Below are positions 1 to 11,794 of a DNA stretch of 64,000 nt, piece by piece. The stretch's first letter is position 1. Each line of letters starts with the position of its first letter. Under the pieces are notes generated by a model. It was given only the letters and a program-made list of their open reading frames with translations. It ran no database searches and had not been told where the DNA came from. The position numbers and the translations under genes are program-made. This DNA is from Rotaria sp. Silwood1 (taxonomy: Eukaryota > Rotifera > Eurotatoria > Philodinida > Philodinidae): contig CAJNOP010000117.1 in the NCBI GenBank assembly GCA_905250075.1, positions 440,417 to 504,416 on the forward strand, in the 5' to 3' direction.

Positions 1-633
1 AATAATCCAAAACATTGAGGTTAAAACTGTTTGGTGACCATTTGAGATTATTTATAAAATACATGAAATTCTCTTGACACGATACTAATGATTCCTGACA
101 TGCATGTGACGCGCTTTCGTTCTGTTAATACATGAAATCGTCGTCTAGAAGCTATTTGCTTTTAGGTTGTGCATGTGAGAGAACAATTTCAATGTAATTT
201 TCATATGATAATGTTTCACATAGTTTAAAGATAATTGGAGATGTGAGATCATTTTTAGATGCAATTAGCCATACTATAATTCTTTTGTGGATATTTAGCT
301 ATTTTGGCTTATGCTTCCTTGTTTATCTACTTCTCTTGACTTACAGTAGACACATGTTCTAATGAAAAATATTTTTCTTCAATAAACAGCATCGTCTGCA
401 ATCGATTTGATAAAAGAAAGCAAACTGATCGCTTACTAAACAAATTATTATGTTTTCAATGTCGGAAATTTTGTAATGTTATACTTTGTTTTTAAATAAA
501 ACGTATTAAATCATAAAATGAAAAAATATAAAAACCTCATCATTTAGAATGAGATCTTTGTTAATTAATTTTTTAAAATATGAGATAATAAATTTTATCA
601 AATACTAGAAATAATCTTTTAAATATCACGAAA

Positions 634-3600
634 CTAATTATCTAATAAATTCTTCACATCGTCTTTAATTCGTTTTTGTTCTTCGGATGATAAAGCTAGT
701 CCATTCAAATGTTCACATAATTCCGGTTCTGTCAAAGTATTGTAAACATCTTCACCTAAAAAGAAATATAATTCTTTTTCCTGAGCAAAATCCATTCTAC
801 ATCTTCTTACAGTGAATTGGCATAAATCCTGATAGTTCAACAAAGGCAAAATTACATCGATCGAATCTATATCCCTCTATATTAAAATGTTAGAATAAAC
901 TCTTGATAATTATTCAAAATACATACTAATAACCGATTGACGAAACCAAACAAATATGCGTAAAACATTTTCTGACGATGAAAATGAATCACCTTTTACA
1001 ATTGTCATATTATGAGCAATATTATTTGTACTTAAATAATTTGTTATTTTATACACATATCTAAATAAAATATGAAGATTATCATTTTATTTTCAAGTGA
1101 AATTTTTACTCAGCAATTTTATTGAATTCATCAACCTGTCGAACTTCAAAAGCAAATGCTTGAGTTTGAAATAAATCCGAAAGATAGCAATTTGATTTTG
1201 TATGAAACGGAGAACATTTCTTAAAAAATAAAATTTTAACTTACGAGAGAACATTCCGAAGTGATTCGCACCGTTTACCGTCATATTATGCCTATAGGTA
1301 GGGCTCATAGTGTAGGTAAATACCCTAAAAGGCTACATGTCATTGTGCCATTCTTCTCGAGTTATGACCATTTTACTGAATTTTCAGTCTATCACAACTA
1401 GAGGTGTAAGCCGTGCGGCTGAGCCGCCGACAGACTCGAAAAGTTTTAAGCCGCCGCCGCCGTGACAGTAGCAATTTTAGAAATTTTGAAGTCGTCGTCG
1501 CTGAGACGCTTTAATTGCAGCCGTCGCGCCGCCGATGGTATTCAAAATTTTAAAATTTTCGAGCCGCCGCTGGCAATTAGCATAAATAAACGTTTTATTT
1601 ATATTTTCTTTAATTCGGTATTTTGACATCTTAGAATCCCAATATATCTCTTCTTCATTATCTTCCTCGCCTTCAACTGCACTTTCGTGCTGGTTCTTTG
1701 ACCAATCAGGTGCTTGGGGTTCTAAATTGTAAACAAACCCTTAATTCTGTGTTGGTTGAAAATTCTAAGTTATCATTTCAGTTGTTTATGTCTTTATATT
1801 AGGTATATTAATAAATACAAGAAGAGATGAACATTTTAAATTTTGATTAACAAAAACAAAATAAAAACAACAAACTTGAATACGCTAAGTGCCTTTACTT
1901 ATTAACAATCGTGGTGGTGATTTTTCATTTATTGTTTACCCTAGCAATTATATTTATTTTTAATTTTAGACTTTTTTTTATTATGTCTAGATGTGAATTA
2001 AAGTTTTTCGACATATGTGTTTGAAGATAAAAAGGCCGAGATATTGAAATAGGCCTTGTCTACACTAAAAATGTTGATGGTAAATTAAGAAACATGATTG
2101 GTTAAACAGTTAATAAACATTTAAAACACTTTTAAAAGTGCATTAAATTTATTGCACTATTCAGAACCGCATTAAAGTTGATACACCAATCAAAGTCTGA
2201 TTGGATTTTCCAATGAGACTGACGCAGTTTTCAATGAGCAATTCCTCTATGATTGAAGTGAACAAAAACTACGATTCATTTCAAAGTCTAGGATTCTGAT
2301 TGATGCATGAACTGACAAATATAGACACGAATTGATTTAATACGAATTGAATACTGCATTATCCTCCTCGTGTAGACAAGGTCATAGACTAATTTCTTTA
2401 AGATAATGTAGTACATTTTAAACTTCAAGCCGCCGCCGCTAAGACACTTTAATTACAGTCGCCGCGCCGCCGATGATATTCGAAATTTTACAATTTTCGA
2501 GCCGCCACCGCTGTGCAACCTTGGAATATCAAATCTGCGCCGCCGAGCATTTAAAAAAAAATTTAAAAAACTGGCGCCGCCGTCGATCAGCCTATCGGCT
2601 TACACCTCTAATCACAATGTATTAAGAAAAAATCTCCACAAGTAATATCCACTTGAAAATTTTTCGAATAATAGATCTTACGGTCCTTATTATAACCTGA
2701 AAGTTTCAACTCAAACAAATGAGGTTTCCTAACGATATGGAGTATCTTGAAAATATACTATTTTCGGAGCTTTTCTGAGAAATTAGTAGTTTTTTGCAAA
2801 TGCATTATTTCGGAAGGGAACTATTCGTTTGAGCTGAAACTTTCAGAATATAATAAGGACTATGAGATCTAGTATTCGAAAAATTTTCAAGCGGAAATTC
2901 CTTATTGAAATTTTTTTCATAATACGTTGTAATAGGCTGAAAATTCAGTAAAATGCTCATAACTCGAGAAGAAAGGCACAATGGCACGAAGCCTTTTAGG
3001 ATATTTACCTACCCTATGAGCCCTACCTATAGGCATAATATGACGGTAAACGGTGCGAATCACTTCGGAATGTTCTCTCGTTAGACAAAACAAGTTGTTA
3101 GCATAATCTCTGTCAAGTTAAAATGTTAAACACGCTATTAGTACTGTTACTAAGCACAAGAAGATTGCTTTATTCTATCTCTTTTGGGACACTATCATTT
3201 CGCTTAAGCCTCCAGAAATGCAATAAGGAAATATTTAGTTTATTAGAACGAGATGTTATTCAGATACGAACTGTGATAAAGAGGGGAAACATTGCTAAGA
3301 TGTACAGCCCTGCGAGGATTCAACTTGTTGAACCCGCACCCGATTCCATTCTAGAAGTTAAATGCTTTGGTTTTCAACAAATGAATCACTTGAAAGTGAG
3401 GAATATATGTGGAGTTTTAGGATTCTACAAAGGCATCTACGATGATCTATGATCGGTGATTAATTCTGAAAACCTTCTTTCATTATATTTTTGTGTAGCA
3501 TTTATTGTTGCTAATGGTCACGTCCAGTAAACGAACAATATCAATTTTATAGACAAATAATATGACATTGAGAAAAGGCCAAAGAAAACATCTACACTGG

Positions 3601-5620
3601 ATTAATTTGCACAAATAATTATTGCGAAAATGACAAGATCATTGGACACGAAACCTGTCGCTAATTTACGGAATTGAAGAAAGCGTGATTTTGTAGGTCT
3701 CTAGTACTTGTCATAATCTATAGGTGAGAAAGTATTCCGGAATTTCTACCTCCACACTTCGACACTCTTTTTACATCGTGTTTTACGTAGCAATTTTAAA
3801 ATAAAATTTTAAATTAGAAGAAAAAAAATTACTATTGTTTGAAGAAATATACGATCAGGCAAATACATGCCATGAAGATGTAACTAAAACATAAACGAAT
3901 ATGAAATCAAAAAAATAAAATAAAAAAAATCTTACATGATTTACTGATGCATAACCACAAAGTGAATTAAAACCAGCCGTTATATATGGATGAGCACTTG
4001 AAGCAACAAACTCAAATCCAAAAACAATACAATCAATAGTAAGAACCTATTTAAATCAATGTATTTCTTTATTTCTAACTTTTCTTTTTCTATTACTTGT
4101 GATTGTTCAAGTTGACGATCATGTACAAGTAATACATGATAAGGACGAATAGGTGCATTATTAATTATTATTAAGTGTTTATCTGTTTGTTGTTCCTTAT
4201 CTAAAGAAAAAAGAATCTAAATATCCATCAGATTATTTTTTCAATGAAAATATTTATTATCCTTACTTCCTCATCTTTTATTTTATTAAAATTAAATTTC
4301 TTATTATCAAATGGTGTATTCACATGTTCAAATGGATATGGTGGTCGACGTTTTTCCTCTCGATTACGATTAAACTATATGTCGAAAATAAATTTATTCG
4401 AAATAATTTCCATATAAATAATTTACTTCAATAATATAGTGTAGATCTCCATCATCAAGTATTCGTTGTTTAGTATGATAATCCATTGGATACATAAAAA
4501 GACCTTCAGCAACAGCACGATCCCATTCGGAACGCAGTAAAATATCGAACTAAATAATACAATATAGACACATCTATACTATATAATACTATTACTATAG
4601 TTGTATCTTAGGATAGGAACAACAGTAAGACCTGAAATATTCACAAAAACATATTCTTGTTAAAGCCTATCTCTATGCAAAGATTGAAAATCATTTTTCT
4701 GTTATTCCTGCATTCATCTAAAATATATCATAAAAATGCAGTTTGTCCGTAGCAGTAATCTGAAAGAATTTTTTCCAGAGTATTTATAGCACATTTGGAT
4801 GTACATAATACACATAGTCTCGAGTCAAATGGAATTAAATAGAGTTGAAGGACTTCTGTCAACAGAGGTAACATTTATTTTTTGACGCAATTACTACTTC
4901 ATCAACCCCACTCTTCTCATGAGAACACATAAATAGGAGAATGCAACACAAGTAAAGCAATATTTTTTTTTATCTAGTACGTTTCGAACTCAGTTGCATA
5001 TGGTGCTCAAGATTCTCACAAGCGGAAAACTTTGGTCTTCCGTCTCAAATAGAACTCTTCTAAATATCTCAGTTCGTCAAGTACTGATGGGTTTTAGCGT
5101 ACATTCTAAAACATTCTTATATTGCAGACTACAGGAAAGATACTAGAACACTTTTTTCATAGAGTTAGACTAGGAGACTCTGCACAATACGAAACTAATA
5201 ACTTTTTATACTAACGGAGCATACTGATAGTCTCTGTCTTATAAAGGAGTGAGCGTCCTCACACAAGTTTGATATAGCAAATAAAGAGGTCTCTATCCAA
5301 TCAAATTGACTCGATGATGTTTGATTCAATTCCAATTTTCAATGTTAATCAAATAGATTACTTTTTGTCATTCGATTATGATTCTCTTTGTTAAAGATTA
5401 ATGCGAAATCTTACTTCATTGAATTTTTCTTCTGTATAACATGAAAAATTTACAGAATTAGGATCAAATTTGTAATGTTTCCACATCTAAAAAGAAGAAA
5501 TTTTAGACTAATAATATATTAATAAATGTAAAAAAAAAAAAAAATTCATCTACCTGTTCTGTTCTTCCACGAAATACTTCTTCGATTTCAATTGGTTGAT
5601 AACAAACAAATCATTTCTCT
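634..5620 (-). CDS. GDPGP1: GDP-D-glucose phosphorylase (GDPGP1-like)
   Basis: Family role: cytosolic HIT-related enzyme that phosphorolyses GDP-D-glucose to glucose-1-phosphate and GDP, taken as quality control of the GDP-mannose pool. I read exons on the minus strand at 5415-5486, 4427-4549, 4267-4374, 4097-4216, 3936-4046, 3833-3883, 1110-1219, 927-1060, 811-876 and 634-755. They join in frame to about 338 residues (vertebrate proteins are about 385). Family landmarks in order: FDILLRSEWDRAV, FNFNKIKDEE, GFNSLCGYASVNH running across a splice into LHLHG (the histidine-triad-like H-x-H-x-H), NNIAHNM, FVELSGFMPIH and YNTLTEPEL. The seventh intron (1220-3832) is 2.6 kb and holds nested mobile elements; most others are about 50 bp. 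The start is uncertain. A further exon at 5554 to about 5610 reads in frame into the ATG at 5486 but has no in-frame ATG and meets a stop, so either ATG 5486 is used or the first exon is damaged. The identity rests on motif order and is strong. Confidence 0.85.
1399..2610. mobile_element. Non-autonomous hAT-like element nested in the foldback element
   Basis: Terminal inverted repeats TAGAGGTGTAAGCCG and its complement lie at 1399 and 2596-2610. The flanking 8-mers ATCACAAC (1391-1398) and ATCACAAT (2611-2618) match at 7 of 8 positions, the duplication length of hAT transposons. Removing the element restores continuity of the outer palindrome, which confirms the insertion. Just inside both ends lie GCC-rich subterminal blocks (about 1420-1570 and 2428-2590), very unlike the AT-rich surroundings. 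There is no coding capacity. The hAT assignment is inferred from the duplication length and TIR shape. Confidence 0.72.
2053..2382. mobile_element. Small third-level element with CCTTGTCTACAC termini
   Basis: CCTTGTCTACAC at 2054-2065 is mirrored by GTGTAGACAAGG at 2370-2381, enclosing about 330 bases that also contain internal complementary stretches. It lies inside the hAT-like element, making three nesting levels. ATAG occurs just outside each end and may be a target duplication, but this is weak. Confidence 0.5.
3084..3832. other. Remainder of GDPGP1 intron 7
   Basis: About 750 bases between the foldback element and the LHLHG exon. A plus-strand open frame of 109 codons (3123-3452) has no recognisable domain and no splice context; I read it as chance or relic sequence. 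Nothing else is supported. Confidence 0.4.
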
Positions 5621-5717
5621 TTATAGTATCATCTCATTGGTGTAAATAAATGCTACATTGATTTACATTATCTTTCATCAAACTTTTCATGTATTTTTAA
5701 GAATATTTTTTATCAAA
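5487..5717. promoter_or_regulatory. Probable shared divergent promoter GDPGP1 / SARNP
   Basis: The start region of the minus-strand GDPGP1 gene and the ATG of the plus-strand SARNP gene are only 231 bases apart (about 100 if the extra 5' exon is transcribed). The two genes must share a short divergent promoter region. No specific motif is claimed. Confidence 0.5.
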
Positions 5718-7855
5718 ATGGCTACAAATAAAAATACTGAAGCAAAATTACCTGTTGAAAAAACAAAAGAACTTGCTGAAACATTAACGTAAGTATTCCA
5801 AAAAGACAAAAAAGCATATATTTAAACTTTTTTATCTTTTTTTAAAGTGAATTTGAATTGAGTAATGGTGTTATAAGTGCCGATAATCAAAATGAAGAAG
5901 TATCAGCAATTGATGTAAGCTTTGTTTTTTTTTATTTCAATAACACAAAAAAAAACATATTCTACATTCTTCTTTTTTTTTGATTTTAATAGAAATATAA
6001 ACAACGTCTTGAACGTTTTGGAAAAATAGCACCTGAAGCAAAAAAAATTTCTCGTGCATTACGTTTTGGTACATCACATGTATGTCAACAAGAAAAAACA
6101 AATTGTGTCCATTGTATTTTGTTTCTCTTCTATTCTTAAGGAAGCCATTGATGGTACAGCTAAAAAACGACGTTTAGAAAGATTTGGAGCTGTTCCTCAT
6201 TCAGCAGTACGAATTTTAAAGATATTATTTAATGAAATAATTTATTATTGTTTTTATATAGGAAGATGAACAACAAAAAAAACGTCTACGAGCTGATCGT
6301 TTTCATTTAGTTAATTCAACATCGACAACAGATGAAGAAACAAAGAAAAAACGTATCGATCGTTTTGGTGTTGTTACACCATCTACAGTAAGAAATCATT
6401 TGAATGATATTGAGTTTTATGAATAGAATGTTTTTGTTATTTATATATTGTCTCGACGTATGTGAGCATTAGATAATTGATGATAGAAACAAAGAAATAT
6501 AATTTCTTATTTCTTTTTTCCCATTAATAATTTAAATGAGCCATGACTTACTTATTAACAGTTAATTGTTCGAAGTTAAAACTAAAAATTCGTTTGACTT
6601 GATATCAACAATCTAAGTACACTTAATAGCTTGTATAATGTGCCGAATAGAATTGAAATCCAAATAGAAATACCTTGAATAGGTCAATCTGAAATCTGCC
6701 TTAATCAGAGAATGTCACATAACAGTTTTCTTGGATATGTTCTGCAGAATATAGAACATTATCATTTAACCATCGTGTTTTATACAAAAAATGAACTCCT
6801 TGCGTTTAACCTGCAAGACTATCTTTTCATTGGATTTTTGCCAAGGATAAAAACTTGTCTGTGTATAAGGTATGATGTCAAATATCATAAACATACTGTT
6901 TACAATAATCGAAATTTTGCCGGGGTTTTTTGAACAAAAACATATTACTTGCTCAGATCAAACAGAAAATCCACTTTCAAGTTTTGACTGCAAGTTTTGC
7001 ACAAACAAAGTTCTTAATGAGATGAGTTAATTAGACAAATTGTAACTTTTCTAGTATCTTCTTGCCTAATATATTCAATATTCGAGATTCTCTTCTGTAT
7101 AAAAGTAAATATTAGAAACATTACAACTTACATAATCAACTAATCTCATCGTGAGTTTTGTTCATGTAAAGTTTGAAGTTGAAGCTTGAAAATAGATTTC
7201 CTATGCGATCTGAAGGATTCTACAACTTCTGCTAGAGAAACCGAGTAAAACTTCAATATCTCAAGAATATCCATCGAAGGAAGACCTTTCTGATCAAAAA
7301 AGCGATTTGACATCCGGAGAAGTTTCCTCGCGGTCTAAACAAATCTTGTATCAAAGAATTAGTCGCTGATATAATATATTCTTTTGGGTACTATTAATTA
7401 TAATGAACGAACGCGGCACATGTGTCTCTTAGCGTAGAACTTCATTTGATCCCGATCCATTAAATGACTTGGATATTCTACAGGACTCAAATATTATCCT
7501 TGAAGTCTTGCGTCCTGTAACTTTCTCCGATTTCAATCCCAATGTCATCCTTTTGTTCAGAGTTATTCGCTTCAAAATAACGAAATTTGCATTCTTTGAA
7601 TTAATATTTTCAAATATTCTATATTTTAGACTAATAATAATAAAACTGCTGGAAAATCTGCATCAACTACTCCAGTTTTATCTGATGCTATTAAAAAAAG
7701 AGCTGAACGTTTTGGTGATATATCTCAAGCAGCTAAAGCAAAAGCATTGAATGTATGCTCCAAATTTTTTACTATTATTTAACAAGAATATTTTTATTAT
7801 TTAGGAACAAAAACTTAAACGCACTGAACGATTCAAAACAATAGCAAATGCTTAA
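5718..7855 (+). CDS. SARNP: SARNP/CIP29/THO1-like nuclear mRNA-export protein
   Basis: Exons 5718-5788, 5848-5914, 5993-6079, 6141-6206, 6262-6387, 7630-7752 and 7805-7855 join in frame to 196 residues. The defining feature is a repeated basic signature KKR-x-ERFG: QRLERFG, KKRRLERFG, KKRLRADRF, KKRIDRFG, KKRAERFG and KRTERF, the C-terminal repeat of SARNP/Hcc-1/Tho1, which binds RNA and the helicase UAP56 in the TREX mRNA-export complex. The N-terminal SAP DNA-binding domain of the family is not apparent in the first 45 residues. Repeats mostly fall one per exon. Intron 5 (6388-7629, 1.24 kb) is far longer than the others and contains an inverted repeat. The next gene begins 137 bp after this stop. 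Confidence 0.8.
6941..7220. repeat. Imperfect inverted repeat in SARNP intron 5
   Basis: The stretch from about 6952 (cagatcaaacag, then ccactttcaagttt, then gagatgagttaatta) is mirrored, with many mismatches, by about 7130-7215 (taatctcatcgtgag through cgatctgaagg). The long intron is therefore explained at least partly by a decayed foldback/MITE insertion. No coding frame. Confidence 0.5.
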
Positions 7856-7992
7856 TGTTAACTCTTATTGTCTTGACACTGTTTTTTTTTCTTGTTTTTA
7901 CATTTGTCTTTTTCTTGTTCATAAACGCGAAAGCACAATTTTATGTGTAGAAAAATATACTTGAAATAGAAACAATTGTTTATATTTAGACA

Positions 7993-10528
7993 ATGACATC
8001 TACTAGTCGACCACGTCTATTAATAGTTTTGCAAATACCTTCACAGTTTATTCATTCACTTGAACGTGTATTTGATCTTGATTATCAGGATATACCCACA
8101 CCTGTATCTCACGAACAAATTTTATCTCGTATTCGTGCTCATCCTCCTGATGCAATTTTTTTTATGGCAAATACACGAATTGATCAAGAAATATTATCTG
8201 CAGCAGGTGATAAACTCAAAATGTTAGCTGCATGTTCAGTTGGATATAATCATATTGATATAAAAGAATGTGAAAAAAGAGGCATACGTATTGGATATAC
8301 ACCAGGTAGAATAGAATAGTGATGATCATTTAGAATAGATTAATAAATCATATTTCGAAATCTCTAGGTGTATTAACAGATACAACAGCTGATTTAGCGA
8401 TTGCTTTATTATTAGCAACATCAAGAAGGATTGCTGAAGCAATGCGAGCAGTTCGTGTAAGACATCTTAATGAAAATGATTTATTTTTGTTTTCTATTCA
8501 TTTATAACTTTCAAATAGAATGGTGAATGGGGTACATCATGCAATGCAATGTGGATGTGTGGTAAACCTTTAATTAATTCAACAATAGGTATTGTTGGTT
8601 TAGGTCGTATTGGTTTAGCTATTGCACGTCGTTTACAACCATTTTCTATTAAACGTGTACTTTATAGTGGTACACGTGAAAAATATTTTGATTCAGATAA
8701 TGATAAGAAATTATTTAAATTTGTTTCATTTGAAGAATTATTACATGAATCTGATTTCGTTATTATTGCATGTGCATTAAATGAAAAAACAGCAAATATG
8801 TTTAATAAAAAAGTATTTGAACACATGAAAAATGATGCAATTTTAATTAATATTGCACGAGGAGGTATTATTGATCAAGATGCACTTTATGATGCATTAA
8901 AAAATGATCAAATTGGAGCAGCAGGTAAACAAACATTGTATAGTACAAAAAAAAATAGTAGAAAAAGTTTGATCTTTATCAGTAAACCGATCATACATAT
9001 GGCAAACCTACATATGGTTAAATAATCGAACTATGTTATTTTGTAAAGTGAGATTAGAGTTAGCGCCTGAGAAACAGATAATTCGAAAAGCATTAATCAG
9101 AAATATCCATAGTGGCGCTGCCGCTACAATGATAGAGCAAGTGACAGCGACAGATTTCCAGCTGCGATGAATATGTATGGAAGAAATGTAGTACAATGTT
9201 ATAGTCATTTCACTAATCTTGAGTAAATATTTTCATTTTACACTTTTTGAGACAAACTAAAAAGCAATTTTTGAGCGATCTAAATTATTTTATTGTTTTT
9301 TTTCCGTTTTGGACGACTGATAATCCTTTTGTACACTGCAATTATCTCATATATCAATACTTTTTTGTTTGATATCTTCATATTTACTTGAATCTTGTCG
9401 AATGATACCTCAGAAATCTTCTATTACTCATATATCATTTATTTGATTTTGAAATGAGTACTAGGGGAAATTTAATAAAACTATCAAAAAGATAAATGTA
9501 AACAACTGAGAAATTTGAGAATAAATTGGAAATAGTAAACTTCATAAAATAAGACTATCTATAGTTAAGTATTGACTAACATTAAAAACCTTTTTGCTCA
9601 AGTGTTTTAAAACTGATATTATTAACTATTATGAATGACCAATAGGCAAGTACTGCAACTGTCTATAAAGTTGAAGACTTTTGTACTGCTACTGGTTGAA
9701 CCATTTTCAGCAACGAATTTTGTTTATCAATTAACTGCTCAGATTCCTTTTTTTTGTTAACGTAGTGTTCTCTTCAACCAAGTGAAAACTTTTGATTTAT
9801 TAAGCATCGAGTGATAGGAAAGTGAACAACAAGAAATAACTGTACGATGACTTTATATTCTGAGAGTAACCAATAGATAGCTAAAACCTAGATCCTTTAC
9901 TTGTTCATGTACATATAGAGTGCTAAATATTGATGAAACAAAACTCTGATCTAGATCCAGAAAAATGTAGGCCAGCAGTTTCCTGTTGTCAATATGACAG
10001 TTTTTAACAATATAAAGTGTTATAAAACTGCTTATTTAGTCAACAAATATGATGAATATTATTCTATTAGAATGATAAGTCTGTTTAAAGAAACCTCTCG
10101 CCGTAGCAAAAAAATTACAACTATTATGAAAGTTTTTCTCAAAAACTATTAATAATCACAATGTTGCATTAAATTTATGTATTTCGAAGTATCTGTATTT
10201 CAAATGATAGCTTGAATTTTCCTCTGCAAAACTACATATTTCGATCAATGAACTATATTTAGGTTTGCCATAAATATCATCGATTTACTTAGAAGATCAT
10301 TCTTTAGTATAATATTTATAATTATCTATAGGTTTGGATGTTACTGTACCTGAACCATTGCCTACAGACCATCCTCTTTTAACACTTGATAACTGTACAA
10401 TATTTCCACATATTGGTAGTGCTGATCTATATGCACGTCATCAAATGGTACAAATATCTGTGGATAATTTACTCAATTTTTTTACTGGAAAACCAATGGT
10501 TCATCAACTTAATATAAGCAATGCTTAA
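7993..10528 (+). CDS. GRHPR: Glyoxylate/hydroxypyruvate reductase (D-2-hydroxyacid dehydrogenase)
   Basis: Reduces glyoxylate to glycolate and hydroxypyruvate to D-glycerate with NAD(P)H. Exons 7993-8305, 8368-8456, 8519-8924 and 10332-10528 give 334 residues (human GRHPR 328). Visible signatures: AACSVGYNHIDI in the catalytic domain, the dinucleotide loop GIVGLGRIGLAIA, INIARGGIIDQDAL with the substrate-binding Arg, LDVTVPEPLP with the catalytic-dyad Glu, and FPHIGSA with the catalytic His. Nothing essential is missing. An AG splice-acceptor-like site (tatatttag) lies three bases before the ATG, which would fit trans-splicing of a leader. Intron 3 (8925-10331, 1.4 kb) is long and gene-free. 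The gene follows SARNP in the same direction after 137 bp. Confidence 0.9.
8925..10331. other. Long third intron of GRHPR
   Basis: About 1.4 kb of AT-rich sequence between the INIARGG exon and the LDVTVPEPLP exon. I see no open frame with domain content and no clear terminal inverted repeats; it may be an old insertion. Confidence 0.5.
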
Positions 10529-10665
10529 TAATATGATAGTTTCAAATTTTTTATTTAGTTTTACCAAATTTTATTTTTTGTTAAAAATCAATTAATAATT
10601 TATGATATGATGCTAGATAAGATTTTCTAATAAAACTTGATTCACTAATTTTAATTTCTTGAGTA

Positions 10666-11339
10666 TTAAAACAAAAGAACATCAATAACATCACCATTAA
10701 TAAAACATCCATCTTGAGATGCAAGCATAGCTATAACACTAGTTACATCTTCTGTTTTACCAAACTGTCTACTGGGCATTTTTAAATTATCAAATAAATG
10801 ATTATTTATATCTAATGGTAATCGAACATTCTTATTCATTGAAGTATCAATACAACCTGATGTTACTACATTAACCTAAACATCTTGGAGAAGATATTCT
10901 CATGCAAGAAATATTGTAAATGCAACAATAGCTCCTTTACCTCCTCCATATATTGATATCAAAGGATGATCATGTAAAGCAGCTATTGAAGCTGTATTTA
11001 TAATATTACCTTTTATAGTCACCAAATGTGGCAGACAAGTACGACACATTTAAAAATGTACCAATTATATTTGTATCGAGAATTGAATGAAATTCTTCTA
11101 CTGAAGTATTTACTATTGAATCTGTAAATAATACACCAGCTACATTTATATAACAGTTATTGAAATACGTACTGGGCGATGTGAGGATTGTACAGTTTCT
11201 TTTGATCCTGTTTCATTAAGATCAATATCAAGAACGTAAGGATCTTCGTCAACAAGACGTAAAGTAACAGCTCGTCCTATACTCGATCTAGATTCAGTGA
11301 AATAGCTGTTTTACCATAGAATCGATTAGCAACAATCAT
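10666..11339 (-). pseudogene. Short-chain dehydrogenase/reductase pseudogene
   Basis: Read on the minus strand, pieces of a classical SDR appear in order: an N-terminal GKTAI, a degraded glycine-rich loop ending SSIGRAVTLRL, DEDPYVLDIDLNETG, NVAGVLFTD (the NNAG-type motif), SVEEFHSILDTNIIGTFLN, NIINTASIAALHDHP, ISIYGGGKGAI (the Y-x-x-x-K catalytic pair) and PSRQFGKTEDV with a C-terminal INGDVIDV. The pieces fall in different frames and include in-frame stops (for example after FTIFLA and after LLQDV), so no intact protein can be made. It lies tail-to-tail with GRHPR. Cofactor and substrate cannot be assigned. Confidence 0.75.
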
Positions 11340-11794
11340 TTGTGTATTCTAAAGTTAAGAAAAATTTGATCAATAATTTCACCAATTTGTTTTTGCGGTA
11401 GATTAAGTCACACTTACTAATGTGCAGACTTGAAAATGCGATGTTTCACTCATAATTTAAATACTGAGTAATGATGATTTGTTAACAAATGAAAAGTAAA
11501 ATTTTTATTTTCAATGTTTCTACAATATCTTCATGGAAATAGTGACATATAGATGATGTATATTTTGCTATTCCTCTCGTTCTTTCCTTTTTGTTGTGTC
11601 ATCGTACGACGTATAAATTGATTATTTCATCCATAGAATATTATTTCAAACAAAGATAAGATTTTCATTTTACTGAGATAATATACGTTTATAGTTAATA
11701 TAAATAATTCAGTATCATTTAACATAGTATTTCCATTGGTTCGGTTCTCATTTCTTTCATTTACTACCCATGTAAAAATAAATCAAGAAAAAAC
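11340..11794. other. Intergenic AT-rich stretch
   Basis: No gene or repeat with clear borders is visible between the SDR relic and the foldback element. Confidence 0.4.

Larger units (their letters stand above)
1244..3080. mobile_element. Foldback DNA element in GDPGP1 intron (outer element)
   Basis: The two ends are inverted copies. CGAGAGAACATTCCG at 1244 mirrors CGGAATGTTCTCTCG ending at 3080, and the match continues for about 150 bases (1244-1398 against 2925-3080). It resumes beyond the inner insertion (2619-2720 against 2810-2915), so the empty element was one long imperfect palindrome. A direct TTA flanks both ends (1241-1243 and 3081-3083) as a likely target-site duplication. No transposase frame is visible. 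It sits in the intron between the LHLHG exon and the next exon, so the coding sequence is untouched. Confidence 0.75.

Noticed and set aside
3123..3452. 109-codon plus-strand open frame
   Set aside because: Lies wholly inside a GDPGP1 intron on the opposite strand, shows no domain, signal or splice context; likely chance.
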